From assembly GCA_025455765.1 (NCBI GenBank), contig JALOLX010000229.1, positions 1 through 9,931 of the forward strand: a stretch of DNA of 9,931 nucleotides, given 5' to 3'. The DNA comes from Flavobacteriales bacterium. GTDB lineage: Bacteria; Bacteroidota; Bacteroidia; Flavobacteriales_F; PHOS-HE28. Below are positions 1-6,973 of this stretch, one piece after another. How positions within the stretch are numbered: the stretch's first letter is position 1; each line of letters starts with the position of its first letter. Both the position numbers and the translations under genes were made by a program. The notes beneath the pieces were generated by a model, which saw nothing but the letters and a program-made list of their open reading frames with translations, did not search any database and was not told the DNA's origin.

Positions 1-1113
1 AACTTCCTGGTGGCGTACAACGTGAACCTCAACACCACCAGCACCCGCCGCGCCAATGCGATCGCTTTCGACATCCGCGAAGCAGGCCGCAAGGTGAAGC
101 AGGCCGATGGTTCCGAAGTACAGGTACCCGGCAAGCTCAAGGCCGTGAAGGGCATCGGCTGGTACATCGAAGAGTACGGCGTGGCCCAGCTCTCGCTCAA
201 CCTCACCGATATCACCGTCACGCCCGTGCACATCGCCTTCGACGAGGCCTGTGCATGCGCGGCTGAGCGTGGCATCCGTGTCACGGGAAGCGAGCTGGTG
301 GGACTCATCCCCAAGCAGGCGCTGTTGGATGCGGCCGACCACTACCTCGCCCGTCAGCAGCGCAGCCTGGGCATTCCCGAGCGCGAGAAGATCAAGATCG
401 CCGTAAAATCGCTCGGCCTCGATGACCTCGGGCCCTTCGACCCGCAGAAGAAGGTGATCGAGTACATGCTCGAGGACGCCAGCAATGAACGGCTGGTGCG
501 CATGGACCTGAAGCGCTTCACCGAAGAGACGGCCAGCGAAAGCCCGGCACCTGGTGGGGGCAGTGTGGCCGCCTATGTGGGCGCCCTCGGGGTGGCTCTG
601 GGTACCATGGTGGCCAACCTCAGCGCACACAAGCGCGGCTGGGACGAGCGCTGGGAGGAGTTCAGCACCTGGGCCGCCAAAGGGGAAGTGCTGCGCAATG
701 AGCTGCTCTTCCTGGTGGACGAGGACACCCGCGCCTTCGACCGCATCATGACCGCGATGGGACTGCCCAAAGGCAGCGACGAGGAGAAGGCTGCGCGCAA
801 GGCGGCCATGCTCGAAGCCACCAAAGGCGCCATCCGCACTCCGCTGCGCACCATGCAGGTATGCGTGGAGAGCATGGCGCTGATGCAGGCGATGGCCGCA
901 CACGGGTTGCCCGCCAGCGTGAGCGATGCGGGTGTGGGTGCCCTCTGCGCCCGTACCGGGGCCATCGGCGCCTACCTCAACGTGCGCATCAACTGTGCCG
1001 GTCTGGAGGATGAAGCCTTCCGGACCGAGGTCTTGCGCGAGGCGGAGGCCCTCAAGGCACGGGCAGAAGTGCTCGAAGCCGAGGTGATGCAGGCCACCCT
1101 CGCCAAGGTGTGA
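1..1113 (+). CDS. ftcD: Bifunctional glutamate formimidoyltransferase / formimidoyltetrahydrofolate cyclodeaminase, 5'-truncated by window edge
   Basis: The reading frame is already open at base 1 (residues NFLVAYNVNLNTT) and ends with TGA at 1111-1113, giving 370 visible codons. Family knowledge: the enzyme moves the formimino group from formiminoglutamate, the end of histidine degradation, to tetrahydrofolate, then deaminates it to methenyl-THF in the cytosol. Residues 1 to about 160 match the C-terminal part of the transferase (TSTRRANAIAFDIREAGRKV, then KGIGWYIEEYGVAQLSLNL and GIRVTGSELVGLIPKQALL). From about residue 163 the cyclodeaminase domain begins, with its glycine-rich APGGGSVAA motif at 183-191 and a long helical remainder. 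I estimate that about 190 N-terminal residues, including the transferase catalytic region, lie outside the window. The GTG at position 10 is internal and not a start. The fused arrangement is the one known from animals and many Bacteroidota. No other hut gene is visible. The frame is intact. Confidence 0.93.
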   Translation, partial: NFLVAYNVNLNTTSTRRANAIAFDIREAGRKVKQADGSEVQVPGKLKAVKGIGWYIEEYGVAQLSLNLTDITVTPVHIAFDEACACAAERGIRVTGSELVGLIPKQALLDAADHYLARQQRSLGIPEREKIKIAVKSLGLDDLGPFDPQKKVIEYMLEDASNERLVRMDLKRFTEETASESPAPGGGSVAAYVGALGVALGTMVANLSAHKRGWDERWEEFSTWAAKGEVLRNELLFLVDEDTRAFDRIMTAMGLPKGSDEEKAARKAAMLEATKGAIRTPLRTMQVCVESMALMQAMAAHGLPASVSDAGVGALCARTGAIGAYLNVRINCAGLEDEAFRTEVLREAEALKARAEVLEAEVMQATLAKV

Positions 1114-1127
1114 CCGGCGCCGTTCCT

Positions 1128-1156
1128 CAAGGGGGGACAACATCCCCAGCCCCTTG
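1128..1156 (+). terminator. Possible weak terminator hairpin after ftcD
   Basis: CAAGGGG (1128-1134) and CCCCTTG (1150-1156) form a perfect 7-bp inverted repeat with a 15-nt loop. It lies 15 nt after the ftcD stop codon. No T-tract follows, so intrinsic termination would be weak. It could equally be chance in GC-rich DNA. Confidence 0.35.
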
Positions 1157-1160
1157 CACG

Positions 1161-1168
1161 TATACTTG
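1161..1168 (+). promoter_or_regulatory. Possible Bacteroidota -7 element for the patatin-like gene
   Basis: TATACTTG matches the Bacteroidota -7 consensus TAnnTTTG except for one base. It would place transcription start near 1175, about 9 nt before the ATG at 1184. No convincing -33 TTTG is visible upstream, so support is modest. Confidence 0.3.
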
Positions 1169-1183
1169 ACGTGGGCCGAACCC

Positions 1184-3607
1184 ATGAGCGTCAGGGATAC
1201 ATACCGTTTGGTGCTGCGCCGGATGCTGTACTTCTTCCCGCTGCAACTGCTGTTGCTGCACCTGAAGAAGAACCACCTGTTGCTGCTGATCTGGCTGCTG
1301 CTGTTCGGCTTCATCACCCGCACGCTCGGTGTGAAGTACGGCGTGCCCAACCTCTTCCTCTTCCCCGAGTACAGCGGCCAGGTGAGCTTCCTCTCCTATG
1401 CCATGATCGGCTTCGCGTTGGGTGGCTTCATCACGGCCTTCAACCTGTACACCTACACGATGCACGGGTACCGATTCCCGTTCATCGCCACCATCAGCAG
1501 GCCCTTCCTGAAGTTCAACGTGAACAATGGCCTGATACCGGCGCTCTTCATCCTCACCTACCTCTATTGCGCCGCACGTTTTCAGTACCAACAGGAACTG
1601 ATCCCTGCAGGCCGCATCGTATGGCACCTCACTGGCTTTATCTGCGGGCTGCTCGGCTTCCTGGGTCTGGCACTGCTCTACTTCACGCGCACCAACACCG
1701 ACATCTTCAAGCTGCTCGGCAAGGAGCCCGATGAACAACGCACGGCCGAGCCCCTGCTGGATATGCTCGCGCCCACACACACCGCGCCACCACATAACCG
1801 TCCGGAACAACGCAAGGCCTCGCGCTGGTTGCGCCGCCAACAGCGCAGCGAGAAGTGGCGCGTAGAGACCTACCTCAGCCCCCGTCTGCGCCTGATGCTG
1901 GCCCGCAGCAGCAGCCACTACGACCAGGAACTGCTCCGCGACATCCTCTGGCAGAACCACATCAACGGATCGATCTTCGAGGTGGTGCTGGTGCTGAGCT
2001 TCATCGCCCTGGGCGCCTTCAGCAGCCTGCCCGTGTTCTCCATACCGGCCGGTGCCAGCGCCTTCCTGCTCTTCACCATGCTGCTGATGATCTACAGCGC
2101 GCTGTTCAGCTGGCTGCAAGGGTGGACCGGCACCCTGCTCATCGCCCTGCTCATCGCGCTCAACCTGGTGAGCCACCGCACCGACCGCTTCCTTTCCGAT
2201 GCGCAGGCCTTTGGCATCAACTACGAAGCACCTGCTGCGGTGTACGATCAGCCCACCATCCATGCCCTGGCCACCGACAGCAGCACCGCCGCACAGGACG
2301 CGCGCGCCATGGAGGTGACGCTGGATACCTGGCTGCAACGCAACAGCGCTTGGGCGGACAGCACGGGCAAGCCCCGCATGGTGCTCATCAACACCAGCGG
2401 TGGTGGCCTGCGCGCCATGTTGTGGACCGTGCGCTGCCTGCAAGCGGTGGACAGCCTGCTCGATGGGGAGCTCATGACGCGCTCCACCTTCATGAGCGGA
2501 TCTTCTGGTGGCACCATCGGAGCCGCCTACTTCCGCCAGCTCTACCTGAACGACCTGGGCACGGGGGCCAGCGCGCGCAATGCACCCGCGGTGCTCGATG
2601 AAGTATCGGCGGACATGCTCAATCGCATCGGCTTCAGCTTCGTGACCAACGACATGTTCATCCGCTATCGACGGGTGCAGGACGGCGAACGGAGCTACGT
2701 TCGCGACCGCGGCAGTGCGTTCGAGGAAGGGCTGAACAGCAACACACGCGGGCTGCTCGACGTGCGGCTGAACGACCTCGCCGCCGTGGAGCGCGATGCC
2801 ATCGTGCCCCACCTGGTCATGAGCCCCGTATCCATCAACGATGGGCGCCGCTTGGTGATCGCAACGCGGCCCATGGCCTTCCTGACGCGCATCGCGCCAT
2901 CGTCACCGATGGTGTTGCACAGCCAGCCCGAGGCCATCGAGTACCAGCGCCTGTTCGCTGAACATGATCCCGGCGCGCTAAAGCTGACCTCTGCCCTGCG
3001 AATGAACGCCAGCTTCCCCTACATCAGCCCGGTGGTGACCCTGCCCAGCGAACCGCCCATGCGCGTGATGGATGCCGGAGGCCGCGACAATTACGGCTAC
3101 CGCGCCACGCTCAGCTACCTCTACACGTTCCGCGAGTGGATCGCTGAGAACACCTCAGGCATTGTGCTCATTCAATTGCGCGACACCCAGAAGGACCTGG
3201 ACGTTCAGGCCAGCAACGCCTCTCTCTTCGGCCGGCTGCTCGACCCACTGGGCAGCGTGTACGACAACTTCGTGCGCATACAGGACCAGGACTACGACCT
3301 GATGATGCAACAGGCCAGCGCCTGGATGCCCGTGCCCATGGAAGTGGTGGACCTGCAACTGCGGCATGGCGGCGATGCGGAACAGATCAGCCTGAGCTGG
3401 CACCTCACTGCCGTGGAACGCAGCCGAGTGTTGCGCAGCGTACACAGCCCCGAGAACCAGCGCGCCCTGCAGCGCATCGCCACACTCCTCAAAGGCCCGG
3501 TGGCGGTGCCTGTCGATGGAACGACACCAGCCCTGGCAGCGGATCTCGCTCCACCGTCCGCAGGGTCATCCCGTGGTCCAGCAGCACCTCGGTCAACCAG
3601 TCCTTGA
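1184..3607 (+). CDS. Patatin-like phospholipase with N-terminal multi-pass membrane region
   Basis: This encodes 807 residues from the ATG at 1184. A TTG at 1154 is in frame but lies in the hairpin and upstream of the possible -7 element, so I prefer the ATG. Hydrophobic stretches suggest about seven membrane segments near residues 31-47, 68-90, 117-132, 146-167, 266-282, 289-310 and 315-331. A basic, polar, probably cytoplasmic stretch (about 180-260) separates the fourth and fifth. The soluble part has patatin landmarks in order: a glycine-rich oxyanion-hole loop SGGGLRA (405-411), the nucleophile elbow GSSGG with Ser441, and DAGGRDNYG with the likely catalytic Asp630 (DAG in place of the common DGG). 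Patatin enzymes hydrolyse acyl esters of lipids through a Ser-Asp dyad; the substrate here is unknown. The last 39 or so residues are rich in Pro, Ala and Ser and are encoded antisense to the 3' end of the kinase gene. Family assignment is firm; role in the cell is not. Confidence 0.82.
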   Translation: MSVRDTYRLVLRRMLYFFPLQLLLLHLKKNHLLLLIWLLLFGFITRTLGVKYGVPNLFLFPEYSGQVSFLSYAMIGFALGGFITAFNLYTYTMHGYRFPFIATISRPFLKFNVNNGLIPALFILTYLYCAARFQYQQELIPAGRIVWHLTGFICGLLGFLGLALLYFTRTNTDIFKLLGKEPDEQRTAEPLLDMLAPTHTAPPHNRPEQRKASRWLRRQQRSEKWRVETYLSPRLRLMLARSSSHYDQELLRDILWQNHINGSIFEVVLVLSFIALGAFSSLPVFSIPAGASAFLLFTMLLMIYSALFSWLQGWTGTLLIALLIALNLVSHRTDRFLSDAQAFGINYEAPAAVYDQPTIHALATDSSTAAQDARAMEVTLDTWLQRNSAWADSTGKPRMVLINTSGGGLRAMLWTVRCLQAVDSLLDGELMTRSTFMSGSSGGTIGAAYFRQLYLNDLGTGASARNAPAVLDEVSADMLNRIGFSFVTNDMFIRYRRVQDGERSYVRDRGSAFEEGLNSNTRGLLDVRLNDLAAVERDAIVPHLVMSPVSINDGRRLVIATRPMAFLTRIAPSSPMVLHSQPEAIEYQRLFAEHDPGALKLTSALRMNASFPYISPVVTLPSEPPMRVMDAGGRDNYGYRATLSYLYTFREWIAENTSGIVLIQLRDTQKDLDVQASNASLFGRLLDPLGSVYDNFVRIQDQDYDLMMQQASAWMPVPMEVVDLQLRHGGDAEQISLSWHLTAVERSRVLRSVHSPENQRALQRIATLLKGPVAVPVDGTTPALAADLAPPSAGSSRGPAAPRSTSP

Positions 3608-4397
3608 AGCCCCAGGCCACCGATCCCGTGGCGCATACCTCGGCACGTTGGTCCAAGGTGAAGAAGGTCTTCAACAGGTCTGCCAACGCATGGAAAGGTG
3701 AAGAAGGTCTTCAACAGGTCTGCCAACGCATGGAAACGGGAGACCACCAGGCCGTGCACATAAGGCAGCTCGCGGTGCGGCAGCAATAGTCCGGTGTAGG
3801 CCGCTAAGGCCCTCGAAGGCGCTGTTGATCGGTACACCTCCGCAATGACCCGTTCCAAAGCCAACCCGTCAGGTCCAAGGAGCGCGAGGGCGGCGTCCTC
3901 CGGCATGCGGCGGTAGAAGACGTCCTGCAGCAACGCACGGCCCAGATCGGCGCCGCTGCCTTCATCACCCAGGATATAGCCCAGCGAGGGCATGGGGCGA
4001 TGCAGGGTTCGACCATCGTCATCCCGGTACCCAGGATCAGCACAAGGCCAGGGCCGGACCCGCACAAGCCCAGGGCGGCACCATCCAGATCGCTCTGCAC
4101 ATCCACCACCGCCGAAGGGAACAAGGGAGCCAACACCTGTTGCATGCGCAGCTGCCGATCGGCTGCCCCGCACCCGGCACCATACACGAACAAGCGCCGT
4201 GCACCGAACGCCGCCGGACAATGCTGCACCACCTGTGCACGCACCCCGGCGATGAAGCCCTCTGCATCGCCGGCCACAGGATTGAAGCCTGGCATTCGGT
4301 CACCCTTCACCGGAAGGAGCACCTCAGGCCCATCCGTTGGCAGGTAGGCCCAGCGTGAGGAGGACCCGCCGATCTCGGCGATGAGCGTAGGCTCCAT
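3489..4397 (-). pseudogene. N-acetylglucosamine kinase-like (BadF/BadG/BcrA/BcrD ATPase family) gene, broken by two frameshifts
   Basis: Starting at the ATG at 4397, the frame gives AEIGGSSSRWAYL (phosphate-binding loop), VYGAGCG, then SDLDGAALGL and LILGTG, as in BadF/BadG-type sugar kinases. After GTG the homology jumps to another frame (PMPSLGYILGDEGSGADLG, conserved in the family), so a net one-base loss lies between about 3996 and 4026. That second frame runs to HALADLLKTFFT, where a perfect 40-bp tandem duplication (3655-3736) throws it out again. The true C-terminus (EVCATGSVAWGF, then GLVSFHRQ) continues in a third frame to TGA at 3489. Removing one 40-bp copy and adding one base gives 870 nt, or 289 residues, the usual length for the family. 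These enzymes phosphorylate amino sugars with ATP, often from peptidoglycan or chitin recycling. The loop has Glu where Asp is usual. As written the gene cannot make a full kinase, unless the lesions are sequencing errors. Confidence 0.8.
3655..3736. repeat. Perfect 40-bp tandem duplication inside the kinase gene
   Basis: Bases 3655-3696 and 3695-3736 are identical at an offset of 40 (two full copies plus 2 nt). The unit begins AAGGTGAAGAAGGTC. Because 40 is not a multiple of three, the duplication shifts the kinase reading frame. Conceptually deleting one copy joins HALADLLKTFFT directly to LDQRAEVCATGSVAWGF, the expected family sequence, so the single-copy state is clearly ancestral. Confidence 0.95.
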
Positions 4398-4423
4398 GGT
4401 CCGAAAGGTAGCGAGGTTGATCG

Positions 4424-4452
4424 GGCCAGGAGCGTTCTGGTGGTCCTTGGCC
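4424..4452 (-). other. Possible hairpin between the response regulator and kinase genes
   Basis: On the minus strand GGCCAAGG and CCTGGCC can pair as a 7-bp stem with one bulged A around a 14-nt loop. It sits just after the response-regulator stop. There is no T-tract, so a terminator role is only a possibility. Confidence 0.25.
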
Positions 4453-4460
4453 TCACGCGA

Positions 4461-5147
4461 TCACTCGTCGCCGCGGCCTTCGAAAAGGTAACGGTTCGGG
4501 CTCACCAGTCCGTTCTTCACCGCATACATCACCACCGCAGCCGTGCTGTTCACGCCCAGCTTATGCATCACATTGCGGCGGTGGGTGGTCACCGTATGGG
4601 CGCTCAGGTTCAGTTGCTCGGCGATGCGCGTGTAGGACAAGCCTTCAGCGATCAACTGCACGATCTCGTTCTCGCGGGTGCTGAGGGTCACGGGCTCGCA
4701 GCTCAGGGGCTCGTGCTTGAAGCGCTCCACATCGAAGCCGGAACGCTTCAAGTGGTCCACGATCTTCCCGCAGAAGAACTTGTCACCATCAGCGGTCTGC
4801 AACACCGCATCGATGACCTCCTCCACCCCGCAATCCTTCTTGATATAACTGGTCACCCCGGCCCTGATGGCGCTCATCAAAGCTGCTGTGGACGGATCGG
4901 GCGTGATGGAGACGAACCGGGTGCGCTTCGAGCGCTTCAAACCATCGCGAATGCTGCGCGCCGTGAACCCCTCAGCCATGTGGTCGATCAGGACCACATC
5001 AGGATGGTAGCGCACCAAGAGCGCCTGCAACTCGATATCGTCCCGTGCCACCCCCACCACGTCCACCCGCTCCACCTCCGAAAGGACAGTGCGCAGGCCG
5101 ATGATGGCCAGCTCGCCGTGGTCGGCTATGAGGGTGCGGATGCGCAT
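4461..5147 (-). CDS. NarL/LuxR-family response regulator, receiver plus HTH
   Basis: This encodes 228 residues from the ATG at 5147. A longer in-frame reading to 5204 would include the likely promoter, so it was not chosen. Residues about 1-125 form a receiver domain: phospho-acceptor Asp55 in PDVVLID, Thr82 in SITPD, and the conserved Lys104 in YIKKD. The acidic pocket is unusual: NarL proteins have Asp-Asp-His after the first strand, but this one reads A-D-H-G, leaving a single Asp (Asp9) and His10. Residues about 155-215 form a LuxR-type helix-turn-helix (LSTRENEIVQLIAEGLS, then AHTVTTHRRNVMHKLGV). It should be a cytoplasmic DNA-binding transcription regulator. No histidine kinase gene is adjacent, so partner and targets cannot be inferred. 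The start is 60 nt after the rnz stop, with its own promoter-like element. Confidence 0.88.
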   Translation of the reverse strand: MRIRTLIADHGELAIIGLRTVLSEVERVDVVGVARDDIELQALLVRYHPDVVLIDHMAEGFTARSIRDGLKRSKRTRFVSITPDPSTAALMSAIRAGVTSYIKKDCGVEEVIDAVLQTADGDKFFCGKIVDHLKRSGFDVERFKHEPLSCEPVTLSTRENEIVQLIAEGLSYTRIAEQLNLSAHTVTTHRRNVMHKLGVNSTAAVVMYAVKNGLVSPNRYLFEGRGDE

Positions 5148-5177
5148 CAGCTTATTTGGAACGATTCCAGATAGGCG

Positions 5178-5185
5178 CAAAGGTA
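5178..5185 (-). promoter_or_regulatory. Bacteroidota -7 promoter element for the response-regulator gene
   Basis: The minus strand reads TACCTTTG, a perfect match to the Bacteroidota consensus TAnnTTTG. Transcription would start near 5171, giving a leader of about 24 nt before the ATG at 5147. It lies in the short gap after the rnz stop. No well-spaced -33 TTTG is evident. Confidence 0.5.
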
Positions 5186-5207
5186 GGCCTGTAGAACGCT
5201 CCACCCC

Positions 5208-6143
5208 TCACAAGTTGTTCACGTCTGTTCGTTCAGCGATCGGGTACCGGCGTCCATCCTGCGCGGCAAGGGTGTTCGGGAATACCGCCGAGGCCTCGGC
5301 CAGCAAGGCCTGCTCGCTCTTGTAGCGCGAAGAGAAGTGCCCGAGGAGCAGCTGTCCCACTCCCGCCTCCCGGGCCAGCGTGGCCGCCTGGGCCGCCGTG
5401 CTGTGCATGGTCTCCCGGGCGCGACCGATGAGCTGCTCGGTAAAGGTGGCCTCGTGGTATAACAGGTCAACGCCGTGCAGAAAGGGAATGAGCTCCGGTT
5501 CGTAGGCGGTATCGCTGCAGAACGCATAGCTGCGCGGTGGCGGTGGCGGCAAGGTGAGCAGCTCGTTCGCCACCACGCTGCCGTCAGCGCGCTCAAGGTC
5601 GGCACCCTGCTTCACCGCATCGCGCAGGTAATGGGGGATCTCGGCCACCCGATCCTTCCGCAGACCGCGTGGCGCCGGCTGCTCCTTGAACAGGAAGCCC
5701 GTGGTGGGGATGCGGTGACGCAGGGCCAGGGCGACGACCTCCAACCGGTGATCCGTATGCACGACCGTGCCGCTGACATCCGGGTTCACATGCACCTGCA
5801 ATGGATACCGCAAGTAGGTCTCCGAGGCCCGCAGCTGGATATCGATGATGCCCTTCAACGGAGCAGGCCCATGGACATGCAGCGGTGCCTTTCTGCCCAT
5901 CAGGTGCATGGAGCTGATCAGTCCTTGCAGGCCCAGGTAATGATCGCCGTGCAGGTGGCTGATGAAGATGCGTTCGATGCGCAGGAAATTGATGCCTTGG
6001 GCACGCAAGCGCTCCTGGGTGCCTTCCCCACAATCGATGAGGTAAAGGCCCTCATGCACATTGAGCAGCTGTGCTGTAGGATAGCGACCGCGCGCCGGGA
6101 GTGCAGCCCCGGTGCCCAGGGTGATCAGTTCGAAGCGGCGCAT
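5208..6143 (-). CDS. rnz: Ribonuclease Z (tRNA 3' endonuclease)
   Basis: This encodes 311 residues, the usual length for the short bacterial form. The ATG at 6143 begins MRRFELITLGTGAALP, as expected for the family; an upstream in-frame GTG at 6194 would add 17 unlikely residues encoded by a hairpin. Metallo-beta-lactamase fold landmarks are complete: the SHLHGDH motif with His63, His65, Asp67 and His68, HRIPTTGF with His143, CSDTAY with Asp211, HEATF, and LGHFSSRY with His269. Together these make the di-zinc site. Family knowledge: RNase Z cuts tRNA precursors 3' of the discriminator base in the cytosol so that CCA can be added. Its upstream neighbour is a T9SS cargo gene ending in a strong hairpin only 14 nt before the rnz start, so rnz may depend on readthrough or a very close promoter. 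Confidence 0.95.
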   Translation of the reverse strand: MRRFELITLGTGAALPARGRYPTAQLLNVHEGLYLIDCGEGTQERLRAQGINFLRIERIFISHLHGDHYLGLQGLISSMHLMGRKAPLHVHGPAPLKGIIDIQLRASETYLRYPLQVHVNPDVSGTVVHTDHRLEVVALALRHRIPTTGFLFKEQPAPRGLRKDRVAEIPHYLRDAVKQGADLERADGSVVANELLTLPPPPPRSYAFCSDTAYEPELIPFLHGVDLLYHEATFTEQLIGRARETMHSTAAQAATLAREAGVGQLLLGHFSSRYKSEQALLAEASAVFPNTLAAQDGRRYPIAERTDVNNL

Positions 6144-6157
6144 GGATGAGGAACGAA

Positions 6158-6191
6158 CAAGCCCCTGACCACCGCGGCGGACAGGGGCTTG
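6158..6191 (-). terminator. Rho-independent-type hairpin after the T9SS cargo gene
   Basis: CAAGCCCCTG (6158-6167) and CAGGGGCTTG (6182-6191) form a perfect 10-bp stem with a 14-nt loop, 16 nt after the stop of the T9SS cargo gene. On the minus strand the stem is followed by the moderately T-rich TTCGTTCCTC. Its far edge is 14 nt from the rnz start codon. Confidence 0.65.
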
Positions 6192-6207
6192 CACACGTTG
6201 AACAAGG

Positions 6208-6969
6208 TCAGCGGTTCAGCACCAGACGACCGGTCTGCACGGTCTTGCCTGAACTGATCTGATAGAGGTACACACCCGAGGCAAGGTCCTGGGCCTCGAA
6301 AGGCACCCGGTTCGCACCTGCCTTGCCCGCCACACTGCGCTCCCAACGCTGGGCGCCCAGGAGGTCGAACACCTTGATCTCCACCGTGCCACTGCGGGCC
6401 AGATCGAACTCGAAGGTGGTGCGAACCGTGAAGGGATTCGGTACGGTACGGACTTGGGCGAGGCTGGCCGTAACCGGACCTTCGATGCCCGTGTTCACAT
6501 CGTTGATAATGATGCGGTAGCCCCCGAAGCTGTATGGCACGGAAAGCACGTTACCGAAGATGGACGCATGTGCCAGCACGTTCAAGGTGAGGGGGAACGT
6601 GCCCACTTCTGTAGGCGTACCGCTGACCACTCCACAGCCCAGCACGCCTGTGAGGTACGTGCAGAAGGCTGGCGTTTGCGAATTGCACGAGATGGAGAGA
6701 CCGGAAGGAAGTCCCGTGATACCAACGAAGCTAACGGAGTCGATCACCAAGCCCGCAAAATCCGGATCGACCAGGCCTGCTTCCGAGGGTACGATCAGGT
6801 TCAGATCTTGGAAATACGCAGCACCCAAGGTACCGGGCATGAAGTTCTCCGTGGTATCAGGCCACACACCGAAGACACTGTCCGCATACAGCGGGTTGGG
6901 GGTGCAGGGTTGCGCCAAAGCCGCAGTGGCCACAGCGAAGGATACAGCGAGCGTAAGGGTTCTTAGCAT
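6208..6969 (-). CDS. Secreted protein with T9SS type A C-terminal sorting domain and Ig-like (He_PIG-type) region
   Basis: This encodes 253 residues. The N-terminus is a clear Sec signal peptide (MLRTLTLAVSFAVATAALAQ, cleavage probably after Ala19 or Gln20). A mid-section around residues 78-131 (ITGLPSGLSISC, then GCGVVSGTPTEVGTFPLTL) resembles the putative-Ig He_PIG fold, which has the pattern PxGL...GxxSGTPT..G. It holds four of the five cysteines of the mature protein and may be disulfide-bonded. From about residue 172 the protein has a T9SS sorting domain: PNPF (177-180), VEIKVFDLLG, ASGVYLYQI and a C-terminal GRLVLNR. Family knowledge: this tail directs export through the Bacteroidota-specific type IX system and is removed at the surface. 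I see no catalytic motif, so it may be structural or adhesive. It starts 4 nt after the STAS stop and is probably cotranscribed with it. Confidence 0.85.
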   Translation of the reverse strand: MLRTLTLAVSFAVATAALAQPCTPNPLYADSVFGVWPDTTENFMPGTLGAAYFQDLNLIVPSEAGLVDPDFAGLVIDSVSFVGITGLPSGLSISCNSQTPAFCTYLTGVLGCGVVSGTPTEVGTFPLTLNVLAHASIFGNVLSVPYSFGGYRIIINDVNTGIEGPVTASLAQVRTVPNPFTVRTTFEFDLARSGTVEIKVFDLLGAQRWERSVAGKAGANRVPFEAQDLASGVYLYQISSGKTVQTGRLVLNR

Positions 6970-6973
6970 GGGC

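Noticed and set aside
1127..2812. A 561-codon open frame on the minus strand opposite the patatin-like gene
   Set aside because: Its translation is rich in Gln, Glu, His and Val without domains, typical of the antisense shadow of a GC-rich gene, while the plus strand encodes clear catalytic motifs.
3655..3736. The direct repeat as a possible CRISPR unit or attachment site
   Set aside because: There are only two abutting copies with no spacer, and a single copy is plainly coding sequence of the kinase, so it is a simple tandem duplication.
4403..4410. TACCTTTC on the minus strand as a promoter for the kinase gene
   Set aside because: One mismatch to the -7 consensus, no -33 element, and the predicted start would fall inside the ATG codon.
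4440..5174. A 244-codon plus-strand open frame opposite the response regulator
   Set aside because: No recognisable motif and His/Gln-rich antisense composition; the minus strand encodes a complete receiver plus HTH.
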